Assembly (NCBI GenBank): GCA_022360735.1
Contig: JAKSCF010000051.1
Location: 1 to 5,021, forward strand
Length of the DNA: 5,021 nucleotides
Direction of reading: 5' to 3'
Origin: Clostridia bacterium
GTDB taxonomy: Bacteria; Bacillota_A; Clostridia; Peptostreptococcales; JAAYPU01
In this document: positions 1 through 4,996 of the stretch, piece by piece
How positions within the stretch are numbered: position 1 is the first letter of the stretch
How the letters are laid out: every line of letters starts with the position of its first letter
Notes under the pieces: generated by a model
What the model was told of the DNA's origin: nothing
The model's database searches: none
What the model saw: only the letters and a program-made list of their open reading frames with translations
Translations under genes and position numbers: made by a program

Positions 1-17
1 ATTATTAATTATTTAAT

Positions 18-95
18 TGGCGACCTGGAAGGGGCTCGAACCCTCGACCTCCAGCGTGACAGGCTGGCATTCTAACCAAACTGAACTACCAGGCC
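18..95 (-). tRNA. tRNA-Asp (anticodon GTC)
   Basis: Read leftward this is a complete cloverleaf. The acceptor stem GGCCTGG pairs with CCAGGTC (one G-T pair), the anticodon stem CCAGC/GCTGG encloses loop CTGTCAC, and the T-loop is TTCGAGC. The anticodon GTC lies at 58-60, so it decodes Asp codons. The discriminator base is G and the 3' CCA is encoded (18-20). It is the last tRNA of the operon visible here. No terminator follows in the 17 bases to the left edge, so more tRNA genes may lie beyond it. Only 5 nt separate it from tRNA-Val. Confidence 0.97.
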
Positions 96-100
96 GCATT

Positions 101-176
101 TGGTGGGCGTAACAGGGATCGAACCTATGACCCCCTGCTTGTAAGGCAGGTGCTCTCCCAGCTGAGCTATACGCCC
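101..176 (-). tRNA. tRNA-Val (anticodon TAC)
   Basis: The acceptor stem GGGCGTA pairs perfectly with TACGCCC. The D-arm contains AGCTCAGCTGGGAGAGC, the anticodon stem is CCTGC/GCAGG around loop CTTACAA, and the T-arm contains GGTTCGATCC. Anticodon TAC (141-143) gives Val. Discriminator A and the CCA end (101-103) are encoded. It is the third gene of the leftward tRNA operon. Upstream it is separated from tRNA-Glu by an unusually long 110-nt spacer that is filled by a palindromic repeat. Confidence 0.97.
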
Positions 177-183
177 GTATTTA

Positions 184-221
184 GATGCAGGATGCGGGAT
201 GCGGGATGTAGGATGCGGGAT
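184..221. repeat. Tandem heptad array, GATGCGG type
   Basis: Five consecutive 7-bp units read GATGCAG, GATGCGG, GATGCGG, GATGTAG, GATGCGG, followed by a partial GAT. This is the left arm of the larger palindrome. The unit differs in sequence from the right-arm unit but has the same period and faces it in register. Confidence 0.85.
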
Positions 222-247
222 AAGTTCTTTTCAAGAACTTTTTCTTT

Positions 248-279
248 ATCTCACTTCACGCTTCTTGCTTCTTGCTTCT
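248..279. repeat. Tandem heptad array, TTCTTGC type
   Basis: Seven-bp units read ATCTCAC, TTCACGC, TTCTTGC, TTCTTGC and a partial TTCT. The array decays toward the centre of the palindrome and is most regular at its outer end. It pairs with the GATGCGG array through Watson-Crick and G-U pairs, leaving a T opposite T at 186, 193, 200 and 207. Confidence 0.8.
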
Positions 280-286
280 AAATTAA

Positions 287-361
287 TGGTGACCCTACTG
301 GGACTCGAACCCAGGTTACCGCCGTGAAAGGGCGGTGTCTTAACCGCTTGACCATAGGGCC
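287..361 (-). tRNA. tRNA-Glu (anticodon TTC)
   Basis: The acceptor stem GGCCCTA pairs with TAGGGTC (one G-T). The anticodon stem CCGCC/GGCGG encloses loop CTTTCAC, and the T-arm contains GGGTTCGAGTCCC. Anticodon TTC (326-328) gives Glu. Discriminator A and the CCA end (287-289) are encoded. It is the second gene of the leftward operon, 8 nt after tRNA-Asn. Confidence 0.97.
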
Positions 362-369
362 ATAACTGT

Positions 370-444
370 TGGCTCCAGAGGGGGGATTTGAACCCACAGC
401 CTACCGGTTAACAGCCGGGTGCTCCACCATTGAGCTACTCTGGA
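370..444 (-). tRNA. tRNA-Asn (anticodon GTT)
   Basis: The acceptor stem TCCAGAG pairs perfectly with CTCTGGA. The D-arm contains TAGCTCAATGGTGGAGC, the anticodon loop is CTGTTAA and the T-arm is GTGGGTTCAAATCCCCC. Anticodon GTT (410-412) gives Asn. Discriminator G and CCA (370-372) are encoded. It is the first tRNA of the operon, starting about 35 nt downstream of the predicted transcription start. Confidence 0.97.
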
Positions 445-486
445 ACACTGCATTGTGTTTCCCTTTTTTCGGTGAGCACAAGAAAT

Positions 487-515
487 ATATTAACACATAT
501 ACCAAGTAGTGTCAA
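487..515 (-). promoter_or_regulatory. Predicted sigma-A promoter of the tRNA operon
   Basis: On the minus strand a perfect -35 box TTGACA (510-515) is followed by a 17-bp spacer and a -10 box TAATAT (487-492). Transcription would start near 480 and run leftward through an approximately 35-nt leader into tRNA-Asn. The spacing and -35 match are what is expected for a strong stable-RNA promoter. The -10 box matches TATAAT at only 4 of 6 positions. Confidence 0.8.
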
Positions 516-541
516 CAAGTTTTTTTATTTTTTTCTGTTTT

Positions 542-883
542 TTATTTTTTCTTGTTCACCTTATTGTTTTCAGCTTTTCTAAGTTCTTGCCTATATACTT
601 TAACATTGACAAAAACCCAAATAAAATACACGCCAATGCATAATAATATATAATTTAAATAAGATTCTGCAGTCCCTCCATTTTGTAATGCGTTAATAAA
701 TGAATTTACATGCATAACAGAAAAAATAAGTATAGACACAACCAGAGTCACATCGATAACATTTTTAAATCGCCGTTTAGTGATAACGCCTTTATTATCT
801 TTAAAGTATTTATACTTTAGTGCCAAATAGATAACACAAATGATGGTTATCAAAAACACAAATGTATTTAGAACAATACTCAT
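542..883 (-). CDS. Small hypothetical membrane protein, three predicted helices
   Basis: I do not recognise a family for this 113-residue protein. It has three hydrophobic stretches long enough to cross the membrane, at about residues 3-22, 42-60 and 76-94. They are joined by a basic loop (K23-K40, including KRR) and a loop containing NALQNGG. The tail is strongly basic and ends in KKK, so by the positive-inside rule the first loop and the C-terminus should be on different sides, or one segment is not a true crossing; topology is unresolved. The ATG at 881-883 is supported by GGAGGGAG eight bases or so upstream and by a strong promoter 29 nt further back. It lies upstream of the tRNA operon in the same direction, with no hairpin terminator between them. 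A real gene is likely because the start signals are complete. Confidence 0.75.
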   Translation of the reverse strand: MSIVLNTFVFLITIICVIYLALKYKYFKDNKGVITKRRFKNVIDVTLVVSILIFSVMHVNSFINALQNGGTAESYLNYILLCIGVYFIWVFVNVKVYRQELRKAENNKVNKKK

Positions 884-918
884 GGGTAACTCCCTCCGTT
901 TTTAGCGTCGTATTACAT

Positions 919-947
919 AGTATAATTAACTTCGACAAAAATGTCAA
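919..947 (-). promoter_or_regulatory. Predicted sigma-A promoter for the small membrane protein gene
   Basis: On the minus strand there is a perfect TTGACA (942-947), a 17-bp spacer and TATACT (919-924), a 5 of 6 match to TATAAT. Transcription would start near 912, giving a leader of about 29 nt that includes the GGAGGGAG ribosome binding site of the 542-883 gene. It stands back to back with the rightward TSUP gene pair. Confidence 0.8.
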
Positions 948-1067
948 TTACGAATTTTAAAAATATATTGCTATTAAAATATATCATCTTTAATAGTGTG
1001 TGTAAAATATAGGATTTGTTAAATAATATAATGTAGGCTTTATTTTGAACCATCAACAAAACAAAAT

Positions 1068-1076
1068 AGGAAAGGA
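1068..1076 (+). promoter_or_regulatory. Tandem ribosome binding site of the first TSUP gene
   Basis: The stretch AGGAAAGGA contains two overlapping purine-rich sites. The second, AAGGA (1072-1076), is 8 nt before the chosen ATG at 1085. The first, AGGA (1068-1071), is 8 nt before an ATG at 1080 that opens only a two-codon frame (ATG GCA TGA). The stop of that frame overlaps the real start. Confidence 0.6.
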
Positions 1077-1084
1077 ATAATGGC

Positions 1085-1429
1085 ATGATAAAAAAGATAT
1101 TAACCGGTGTTGTTTCTGGCTTTTTAAACGGCTTTTTTGGTTCTGGGGGTGGGACTGTTATTGTTCCTTCCTTAGAATTTGTCCATAAAGTTGAGGAGCA
1201 TAAAGCACACGCTACAGCCATTCTTATTATTCTCCCTCTATCCATCATGAGCACAATCATTTACCTTAACAATGGGCAAATTGACTTAATCTCAGCATTA
1301 AAAGTAGGTATAGGAAGCATTTTGGGCAGCATTGTCGGTGCTAAGCTATTGAATAAGCTATCCGGCAACATGTTAAGGAAATTTTTTGGAGTGGTTCTCA
1401 TTGTTGCTGCATTAAGGATGGTGTTTTAA
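1085..1429 (+). CDS. TauE/SafE (TSUP) family half-transporter, first subunit
   Basis: This 114-residue protein matches one half of the TauE/SafE (TSUP, formerly DUF81) family, whose usual members are about 250 residues with two repeated halves. The signature is the glycine-rich first helix, GFLNGFFGSGGGTVIVP at residues 12-28. It is followed by HATA in helix 2 (42-61), a short NNGQID turn, a small-residue-rich helix 3 (68-88) with SILGSIVGAKL, and the LRKFFGVVLIVAALRMVF end typical of a TSUP half. Family members export or import sulfite, sulfonates and other sulfur or organic anions across the cytoplasmic membrane; the substrate here cannot be told. The ATG is set by AAGGA 8 nt upstream. Its stop overlaps the next start by one base (TAATG), so the two halves are translationally coupled and probably assemble together. 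Confidence 0.88.
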   Translation: MIKKILTGVVSGFLNGFFGSGGGTVIVPSLEFVHKVEEHKAHATAILIILPLSIMSTIIYLNNGQIDLISALKVGIGSILGSIVGAKLLNKLSGNMLRKFFGVVLIVAALRMVF

Positions 1430-1782
1430 TGATATATACTATTATCGGTTTTTTATCAGGCATTATCAGCGGCATGGGTATTGGCGGCGGCACTATTCTT
1501 ATTCCTGCTTTGGTTTTATTAACACCTCTAAACCAGCAAAACGCCCAGGGAATCAATTTAATCGTTTTTATTCCCGCAGCTATAACCGCTTTATTCATTC
1601 ATCATAAAAACAAAAAAATAGAGTATAAAGTGACTATACCCATTATTATTTCTGGCGTTATATGCGCAATTGGAGGCTCTGTATTGGCCCTTTACACCAC
1701 ACCCCAGGTATTAAAAACACTCTTCGGCATCTTTTTATTTATAATCGGCGTTTTTGAGCTAACTTGTAAACCAAAGAATTAA
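1429..1782 (+). CDS. TauE/SafE (TSUP) family half-transporter, second subunit
   Basis: This 117-residue protein is a second TSUP half, homologous in design to the preceding gene. Helix 1 carries GFLSGIISGMGIGGGTILIP (7-26). Helix 2 (43-58) is followed by a lysine-rich turn HHKNKK, helix 3 (68-90) has SGVICAIGGSVLA, and helix 4 (96-112) is LKTLFGIFLFIIGVFEL. The ATG at 1429 shares its A with the previous stop codon. AAGGA (1414-1418) inside the upstream gene is a plausible ribosome binding site at 10 nt. Together the two genes would supply the eight helices of a normal single-chain TSUP transporter, so a heterodimer is the likely working form; that is inference. The substrate is unknown. Its stop codon overlaps that of the convergent CoA-binding-protein gene by 4 bases. 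Confidence 0.88.
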   Translation: MIYTIIGFLSGIISGMGIGGGTILIPALVLLTPLNQQNAQGINLIVFIPAAITALFIHHKNKKIEYKVTIPIIISGVICAIGGSVLALYTTPQVLKTLFGIFLFIIGVFELTCKPKN

Positions 1783-2183
1783 ATTTCATTAATAACTTCA
1801 ACCGCCATCATGACGCAGGCACCTTCATGTACGACACTGAAGCCTCTTTCTTCTGCAAGATTGGGTGTTTCCTCTCCATAAGACCCCGGTTGCAACCACA
1901 GATATTTTATAGTATTTGAATCCAGATTTTCTATTGTTTTTTTAGTAACAGCGGGAGGTACGACAAAATCTATACAGTCCGGCACTACCGGCAATGCATC
2001 AATATTATCATAACATTTTAAGTCATCTATTTTTTCATAATTTGGATTAACACAATATACTTCATATCCATGGTCCAATAATCTTTGGACAATTTTATAG
2101 CCTGTTTTTTCTTCATTGGGGGTAGCGCCTATTACAGCCCATTTTTTCTTTGATAGCATTTCTTTCATTAATGATTCATTCAT
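1779..2183 (-). CDS. CoA-binding domain protein, YccU-like
   Basis: This 134-residue protein is a single CoA-binding Rossmann domain (CoA_binding_2 type, as in YccU). The nucleotide-binding loop is WAVIGATPN near residues 15-23, followed by EEKTGYKIVQRLL and GYEVYCVNPNYEKI. Later come a VVPP turn (74-77), WLQPGSYGEE (96-105) and VVHEGACVMM (117-126), all in the expected order. The fold is that of the CoA-binding part of succinyl-CoA synthetase-type enzymes, but it stands alone and its physiological role is poorly defined. I start at ATG 2181-2183 because AGGAGGA lies 8 nt upstream. A longer reading from a TTG at 2202-2204 would put that ribosome binding site inside the gene. It lies downstream of the YigZ-like gene by 85 nt with no clear terminator, so it is probably the last gene of the hflX unit. 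Confidence 0.9.
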   Translation of the reverse strand: MNESLMKEMLSKKKWAVIGATPNEEKTGYKIVQRLLDHGYEVYCVNPNYEKIDDLKCYDNIDALPVVPDCIDFVVPPAVTKKTIENLDSNTIKYLWLQPGSYGEETPNLAEERGFSVVHEGACVMMAVEVINEI

Positions 2184-2190
2184 CTTTATC

Positions 2191-2197
2191 TCCTCCT
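2191..2197 (-). promoter_or_regulatory. Ribosome binding site that decides the start of the CoA-binding protein
   Basis: AGGAGGA on the minus strand is a near-perfect anti-16S match. It sits 7-8 nt before ATG 2181-2183, fixing the shorter 134-residue product over the 141-residue TTG reading. Confidence 0.8.
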
Positions 2198-2268
2198 CTA
2201 CCAAAATTTTTTCTTATATGCATTAATTACCCCTTTTTTCGTATTTTTAACCATTAGAAACATTATTA

Positions 2269-2895
2269 TTATTCCATTTTTAAATATTCTCTCGCTACAT
2301 TTTGTATTTCACATTGTCCATTGGTTAAATCAGTCATCATTTCTTCTAACATCTTGCTTTTTTCCGGAAGGCAGTAAACATATAATGTAACCCATTCTCC
2401 AAATTCAGTATCTTTTATTCGCCATCCATTATTATTAATTGTATTCTGTATTTTTCCTAAAAAAGTATAGTCGGTTTTTATTTTAATTAATTGATGTTCT
2501 ACCATACGAATAACCTTAGCGGCTTCTAAGGCAAGTTTTGCTGTGTTGGTATAGGCTCTGACCAGCCCACCGGTCCCAAGCTTTACACCGCCAAAATATC
2601 TGGTAATTACCATTGCAATATTGGTAATACCTTCTTTTTTCAGCATCTCCAATATCGATATCCCTGCCGTGCCGCTGGGTTCTCCATCATCACTGTATTT
2701 TTGAACTTCAAATTGTCTGCCGATTAAATAGATAGGGACATTATGGGTTGCTTCTTTATGCATGGTCCTTATGCTTTCTATAAATGCTTCAGCATCCTCT
2801 TCTTTGCCGACAGGCTTCACATAGCCAATAAATTTAGATTTCTCTATAATATGGTTGACTTCTTTATTGGCTTCAACTGTTTTATATTGGCTCAT
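2269..2895 (-). CDS. YigZ / IMPACT (UPF0029) family protein
   Basis: This 208-residue protein has the full YigZ architecture: an N-terminal UPF0029/IMPACT domain (about 1-125) and a C-terminal ferredoxin-like DUF1949-type domain (about 135-205). Diagnostic motifs are EKSKFIGY (18-25), KEATHNVPIYLIG (47-59), YSDDGEPSGTAG (67-78) and VITRYFGGVKLGTGG with LVRAY directly after it (96-115). Length is normal for the family. Its biochemical role in bacteria is not established; the eukaryotic relative IMPACT modulates GCN2-dependent translation control. The ATG overlaps the hflX stop as ATGA, and AAGGAG 7-8 nt upstream lies inside the hflX end, so the two are translationally coupled. The frame closes with three consecutive TAA codons (2263-2271). 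Confidence 0.94.
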   Translation of the reverse strand: MSQYKTVEANKEVNHIIEKSKFIGYVKPVGKEEDAEAFIESIRTMHKEATHNVPIYLIGRQFEVQKYSDDGEPSGTAGISILEMLKKEGITNIAMVITRYFGGVKLGTGGLVRAYTNTAKLALEAAKVIRMVEHQLIKIKTDYTFLGKIQNTINNNGWRIKDTEFGEWVTLYVYCLPEKSKMLEEMMTDLTNGQCEIQNVAREYLKME

Positions 2896-4184
2896 TTATT
2901 TTCTCCTTCTTCAATGATAAATTTGGAATATCGATTATAGTCCGGCTGCTTTAATTCAGTTTCTATGAATGCACCATTTTCAGTATACGCCATATTTGCC
3001 ACTTTAGTGTTTTCACACAAATAGGACGAAATATCCCCTTTATCAAAAGGAATTAATAATTTAACCTTAACCACATCTGCAAATAATATTTCTTTAATTT
3101 TATCCAGTAATTTATCCATACCTTGTCCATGTTTAGCCGATATATAAAGAATGTCTTCACCGGAAGGAATAATACCGTCATCATAATTGATTTGATCCAT
3201 TTTATTAAAAACGGTTATGATTTTCTTGCTTTCAACGCCAATCTCTTTCAATACTTTTTGGGTCACGTCCATTTGAAATTGAAAATTTTCATAAGAAGCA
3301 TCCGCAACATGAACGATTAAATCGGCATAAAGCACTTCTTCTAAAGTGGCTTTAAAAGCATCAATCAGTAAATGGGGCAGCTTACTAACAAAGCCTACCG
3401 TATCGGTAAGTATGAACTCTTCATTTGTTTCAAGCTTAATATTTCTCTGAAAGGTATCTAAAGTAGCAAAAAGCATGTTTTCCGCAAAAACACTTTTGTC
3501 TTCTTTATTCACCATATATAAAAGTTGATTCATAATCGTTGATTTACCTGCATTGGTATAGCCTACAAGGGAGACAATGGGAATATCCGATTTTTCTCTT
3601 CTCATTCTCTGTGTCTGCCGATTTTTCTTGACCGTTTCTAATTCACTTTTTATTTCAGTTGTTCTTCTTAAAATATGTCTTCTGTCTGTCTCTAATTTCT
3701 TTTCACCGGGGCCTCTGGTACCAATACCGCCTCCTGTACGGGAAAGGGACCTTCCTATCCCTACAAGTCTAGATTTCCTATATTGCAGCTGCGCCAGCTC
3801 TACCTGAAGCTTCCCTTCTTTAGAAACCGCTCTTTGTGAAAATATGTCTAATATTAAAATCGTTCTATCGATGACTTTTAAATCCAGTTTTTCTTCAATG
3901 TTTCTTAACTGCATACCCGATAGTTCATTATTAAATATAACTAAATCGGCATTTAAGGTATCACAAGCATTTTTTAACTCTTCTAATTTTCCTTTTCCAA
4001 TATAATATGCAGATTCCACTCTATCTTTCTTTTGTATCAATTCTCCTACGACTTCACACCCTGCTGCCTCAGCCAACTGATCCAACTCGGCCATGGATTG
4101 TGTGATATCTTCTTTTAACTGGACTCCCATTAACACTGCTTTTTGCTTAAAATCTTCATTTGTTTCTTTATGGATGATCTCCAA
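2892..4184 (-). CDS. hflX: Ribosome-associated GTPase HflX
   Basis: This 430-residue protein is a complete HflX-type GTPase. The N-terminal HflX domain contains VLMGVQL (17-23), AAGCEVVGEL (40-49) and YYIGKGKLEEL (60-70). A glycine-rich linker, GGGIGTRGPGEKKLETDRR (151-169), leads into a charged helical segment (about 170-198). The G domain follows: G1 GYTNAGKS (208-215), switch I FATLD (239-243), G3 DTVGF (261-265), G4 NKMD (327-330) and G5 SAK (349-351). A short C-terminal domain ends in EEGENK. HflX binds the large ribosomal subunit and can split stalled or stressed ribosomes; it acts in the cytoplasm. The start is TTG at 4182-4184, since AGGTGA lies 6 nt upstream and the next in-frame ATG (codon 19) would cut the conserved VLMGVQL strand. 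It leads the unit hflX-yigZ-like-CoA-binding. Confidence 0.96.
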   Translation of the reverse strand: MEIIHKETNEDFKQKAVLMGVQLKEDITQSMAELDQLAEAAGCEVVGELIQKKDRVESAYYIGKGKLEELKNACDTLNADLVIFNNELSGMQLRNIEEKLDLKVIDRTILILDIFSQRAVSKEGKLQVELAQLQYRKSRLVGIGRSLSRTGGGIGTRGPGEKKLETDRRHILRRTTEIKSELETVKKNRQTQRMRREKSDIPIVSLVGYTNAGKSTIMNQLLYMVNKEDKSVFAENMLFATLDTFQRNIKLETNEEFILTDTVGFVSKLPHLLIDAFKATLEEVLYADLIVHVADASYENFQFQMDVTQKVLKEIGVESKKIITVFNKMDQINYDDGIIPSGEDILYISAKHGQGMDKLLDKIKEILFADVVKVKLLIPFDKGDISSYLCENTKVANMAYTENGAFIETELKQPDYNRYSKFIIEEGENK

Positions 4185-4273
4185 AACACGTCACCTACTT
4201 TATTTGGTTTATTGACTTACTTCATATATATCTTATCCTATCATAACATATTGTAATACAAATCAAACTCTTT

Positions 4274-4948
4274 TTACTCGACACCAGGTGCTAAGTTGAG
4301 TATTTCATCTTCCGGTACAAATATATAGCTTTGAGGTACTTCTCCTACAATGACGGTTTCTGCTATGGGTACTATTGTCTTAACACTAATGGTATTGGTT
4401 TTAAAAGGTACTATAATTTTTGCAAATGTTTCTACCTCTAAAAATATTTTATGCCGTGTTTGGTTAATGCCTGAATCCTCAAATTCAGTTTTGAAGTTGA
4501 CTTTTGCCATTCCTATGGGGATAATATTTAACTTTATCATAGGTCCATACTGAGATAATATTTGGCTGCCTAAAATACTTCCAATAGGAATCATAATTTG
4601 AGAAGTAAAATCTTGAATATTTTTCTGAATTAATAAAGTCACATCAGATGCAATTTTATTCATAAGAACGGTATTGGCTTGAAGCAACGTGATATTACCC
4701 TCATTATCCATCTCAAAATGAACAAGATCATTATAATCAATTTTTCCGGAAAATTCAGTATGTACAGATTCTTGAACCGCTTCATTGGTAATGGACTTTA
4801 CCCTCATCTCCGCAATGTTAAATACCGTAGGTCTTATTTTATGTTCTAAATACAAAAAACCATATATTAAAATTAAGCATATTAAAATAATAAACATAAA
4901 AAATTTTAATACAGGTTTACTTGTTTTGTTCCTAGCTCTCTTTTTCAT
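4274..4948 (-). CDS. yunB: Sporulation protein YunB-like
   Basis: The 224-residue product matches the YunB sporulation family. A basic N-terminus (KKRARNK) precedes one membrane helix at about residues 14-34. The extracytoplasmic domain then carries EHKIRPTVFNIAEMRV, a PIGSILGSQILSQYGP motif (about 121-136) and the C-terminal ETVIVGEVPQSY. In Bacillus subtilis yunB is expressed in the mother cell under sigma-E and is needed for normal sporulation; its molecular action is not known. I start at ATG 4946-4948, where GGGGGG lies 7-8 nt upstream and can pair with the anti-Shine-Dalgarno by G-U pairing. A longer start at ATG 4961-4963 adds five residues but has no ribosome binding site. It stands 89 nt upstream of hflX in the same direction, and no hairpin terminator separates them. 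Confidence 0.9.
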   Translation of the reverse strand: MKKRARNKTSKPVLKFFMFIILICLILIYGFLYLEHKIRPTVFNIAEMRVKSITNEAVQESVHTEFSGKIDYNDLVHFEMDNEGNITLLQANTVLMNKIASDVTLLIQKNIQDFTSQIMIPIGSILGSQILSQYGPMIKLNIIPIGMAKVNFKTEFEDSGINQTRHKIFLEVETFAKIIVPFKTNTISVKTIVPIAETVIVGEVPQSYIFVPEDEILNLAPGVE

Positions 4949-4968
4949 GCACACGCCCCCCATTTTAG

Positions 4969-4996
4969 GTGGTATGTTATATATATATTTATAATA
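4969..4996 (-). promoter_or_regulatory. Possible sigma-E-like promoter of the yunB gene
   Basis: On the minus strand CATACC (4971-4976) resembles the -10 element of mother-cell sigma-E promoters (CATACA type). TATTAT lies 14 nt upstream as a weak -35 candidate. Transcription would start close to 4962, just at the upstream ATG, so only the downstream ATG at 4946-4948 would have a leader. The region is very AT-rich and the -35 match is poor, so this is tentative. Confidence 0.3.

Larger units (their letters stand above)
179..283. repeat. 105-bp imperfect palindrome made of heptad repeats, inserted between tRNA-Val and tRNA-Glu
   Basis: The ends are near-perfect inverted repeats, ATTTAGATGCA (179-189) and TGCTTCTAAAT (273-283), matching at 10 of 11 bases. 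The centre is a perfect 8-bp hairpin, AAGTTCTT/AAGAACTT, around loop TTC (222-240). The two arms stay in register throughout, so positions i and 462-i face each other over all 51 pairs without a gap. By my hand count a plus-strand RNA forms 36 Watson-Crick and 7 G-U pairs with 8 mismatches. The left arm is five copies of a 7-mer near GATGCGG (184-218). The right arm holds TTCTTGC-type 7-mers (255-279). It carries no ORF and looks like a small non-autonomous, MITE- or REP-like element. That class is an inference; the fold is direct observation. Confidence 0.85.

Noticed and set aside
222..245. Hairpin AAGTTCTT/AAGAACTT followed by a T run, resembling a rightward rho-independent terminator
   Set aside because: No rightward gene lies to its left in the window, the stem is AT-rich, and it is the centre of the larger palindrome. 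On the leftward tRNA transcript the T run is absent, so it should not terminate that RNA.
184..279. Heptad repeats as a CRISPR array or variable-number coding repeat
   Set aside because: The units are 7 bp with no spacers, and no open frame or cas gene is present.
968..1032. A promoter for the TSUP pair (TTGCTA, 17 bp, TAATAG, or the TATAAT at 1027-1032)
   Set aside because: The first has two imperfect boxes and the second lacks a -35 box. A promoter must lie in this 201-nt divergent gap, but I cannot choose between them.
913..1260. Leftward ORF of 115 codons, antisense to the first TSUP gene
   Set aside because: It covers the strongly family-like TSUP gene on the other strand, has no ribosome binding site, and its translation shows no family features.
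3577..3807. Rightward ORF of 76 codons antisense to hflX, and similar ORFs at 3123-3320, 2743-2940, 4350-4553, 4785-4994 and, leftward, 1398-1598
   Set aside because: All are shadows of conserved genes on the opposite strand, with no start signals of their own.
4251..4261. Short palindrome TTGTAATACAA between yunB and hflX as an operator or terminator
   Set aside because: A 5-bp AT-rich inverted repeat is common by chance in such sequence, and it has no GC stem and no following T run on the minus strand.
4185..4273. A sigma-A promoter for hflX in the 89-nt gap after yunB
   Set aside because: Candidates such as TTTGAT with TATGAT at 16 bp are weak matches in AT-rich DNA and cannot be distinguished from background.
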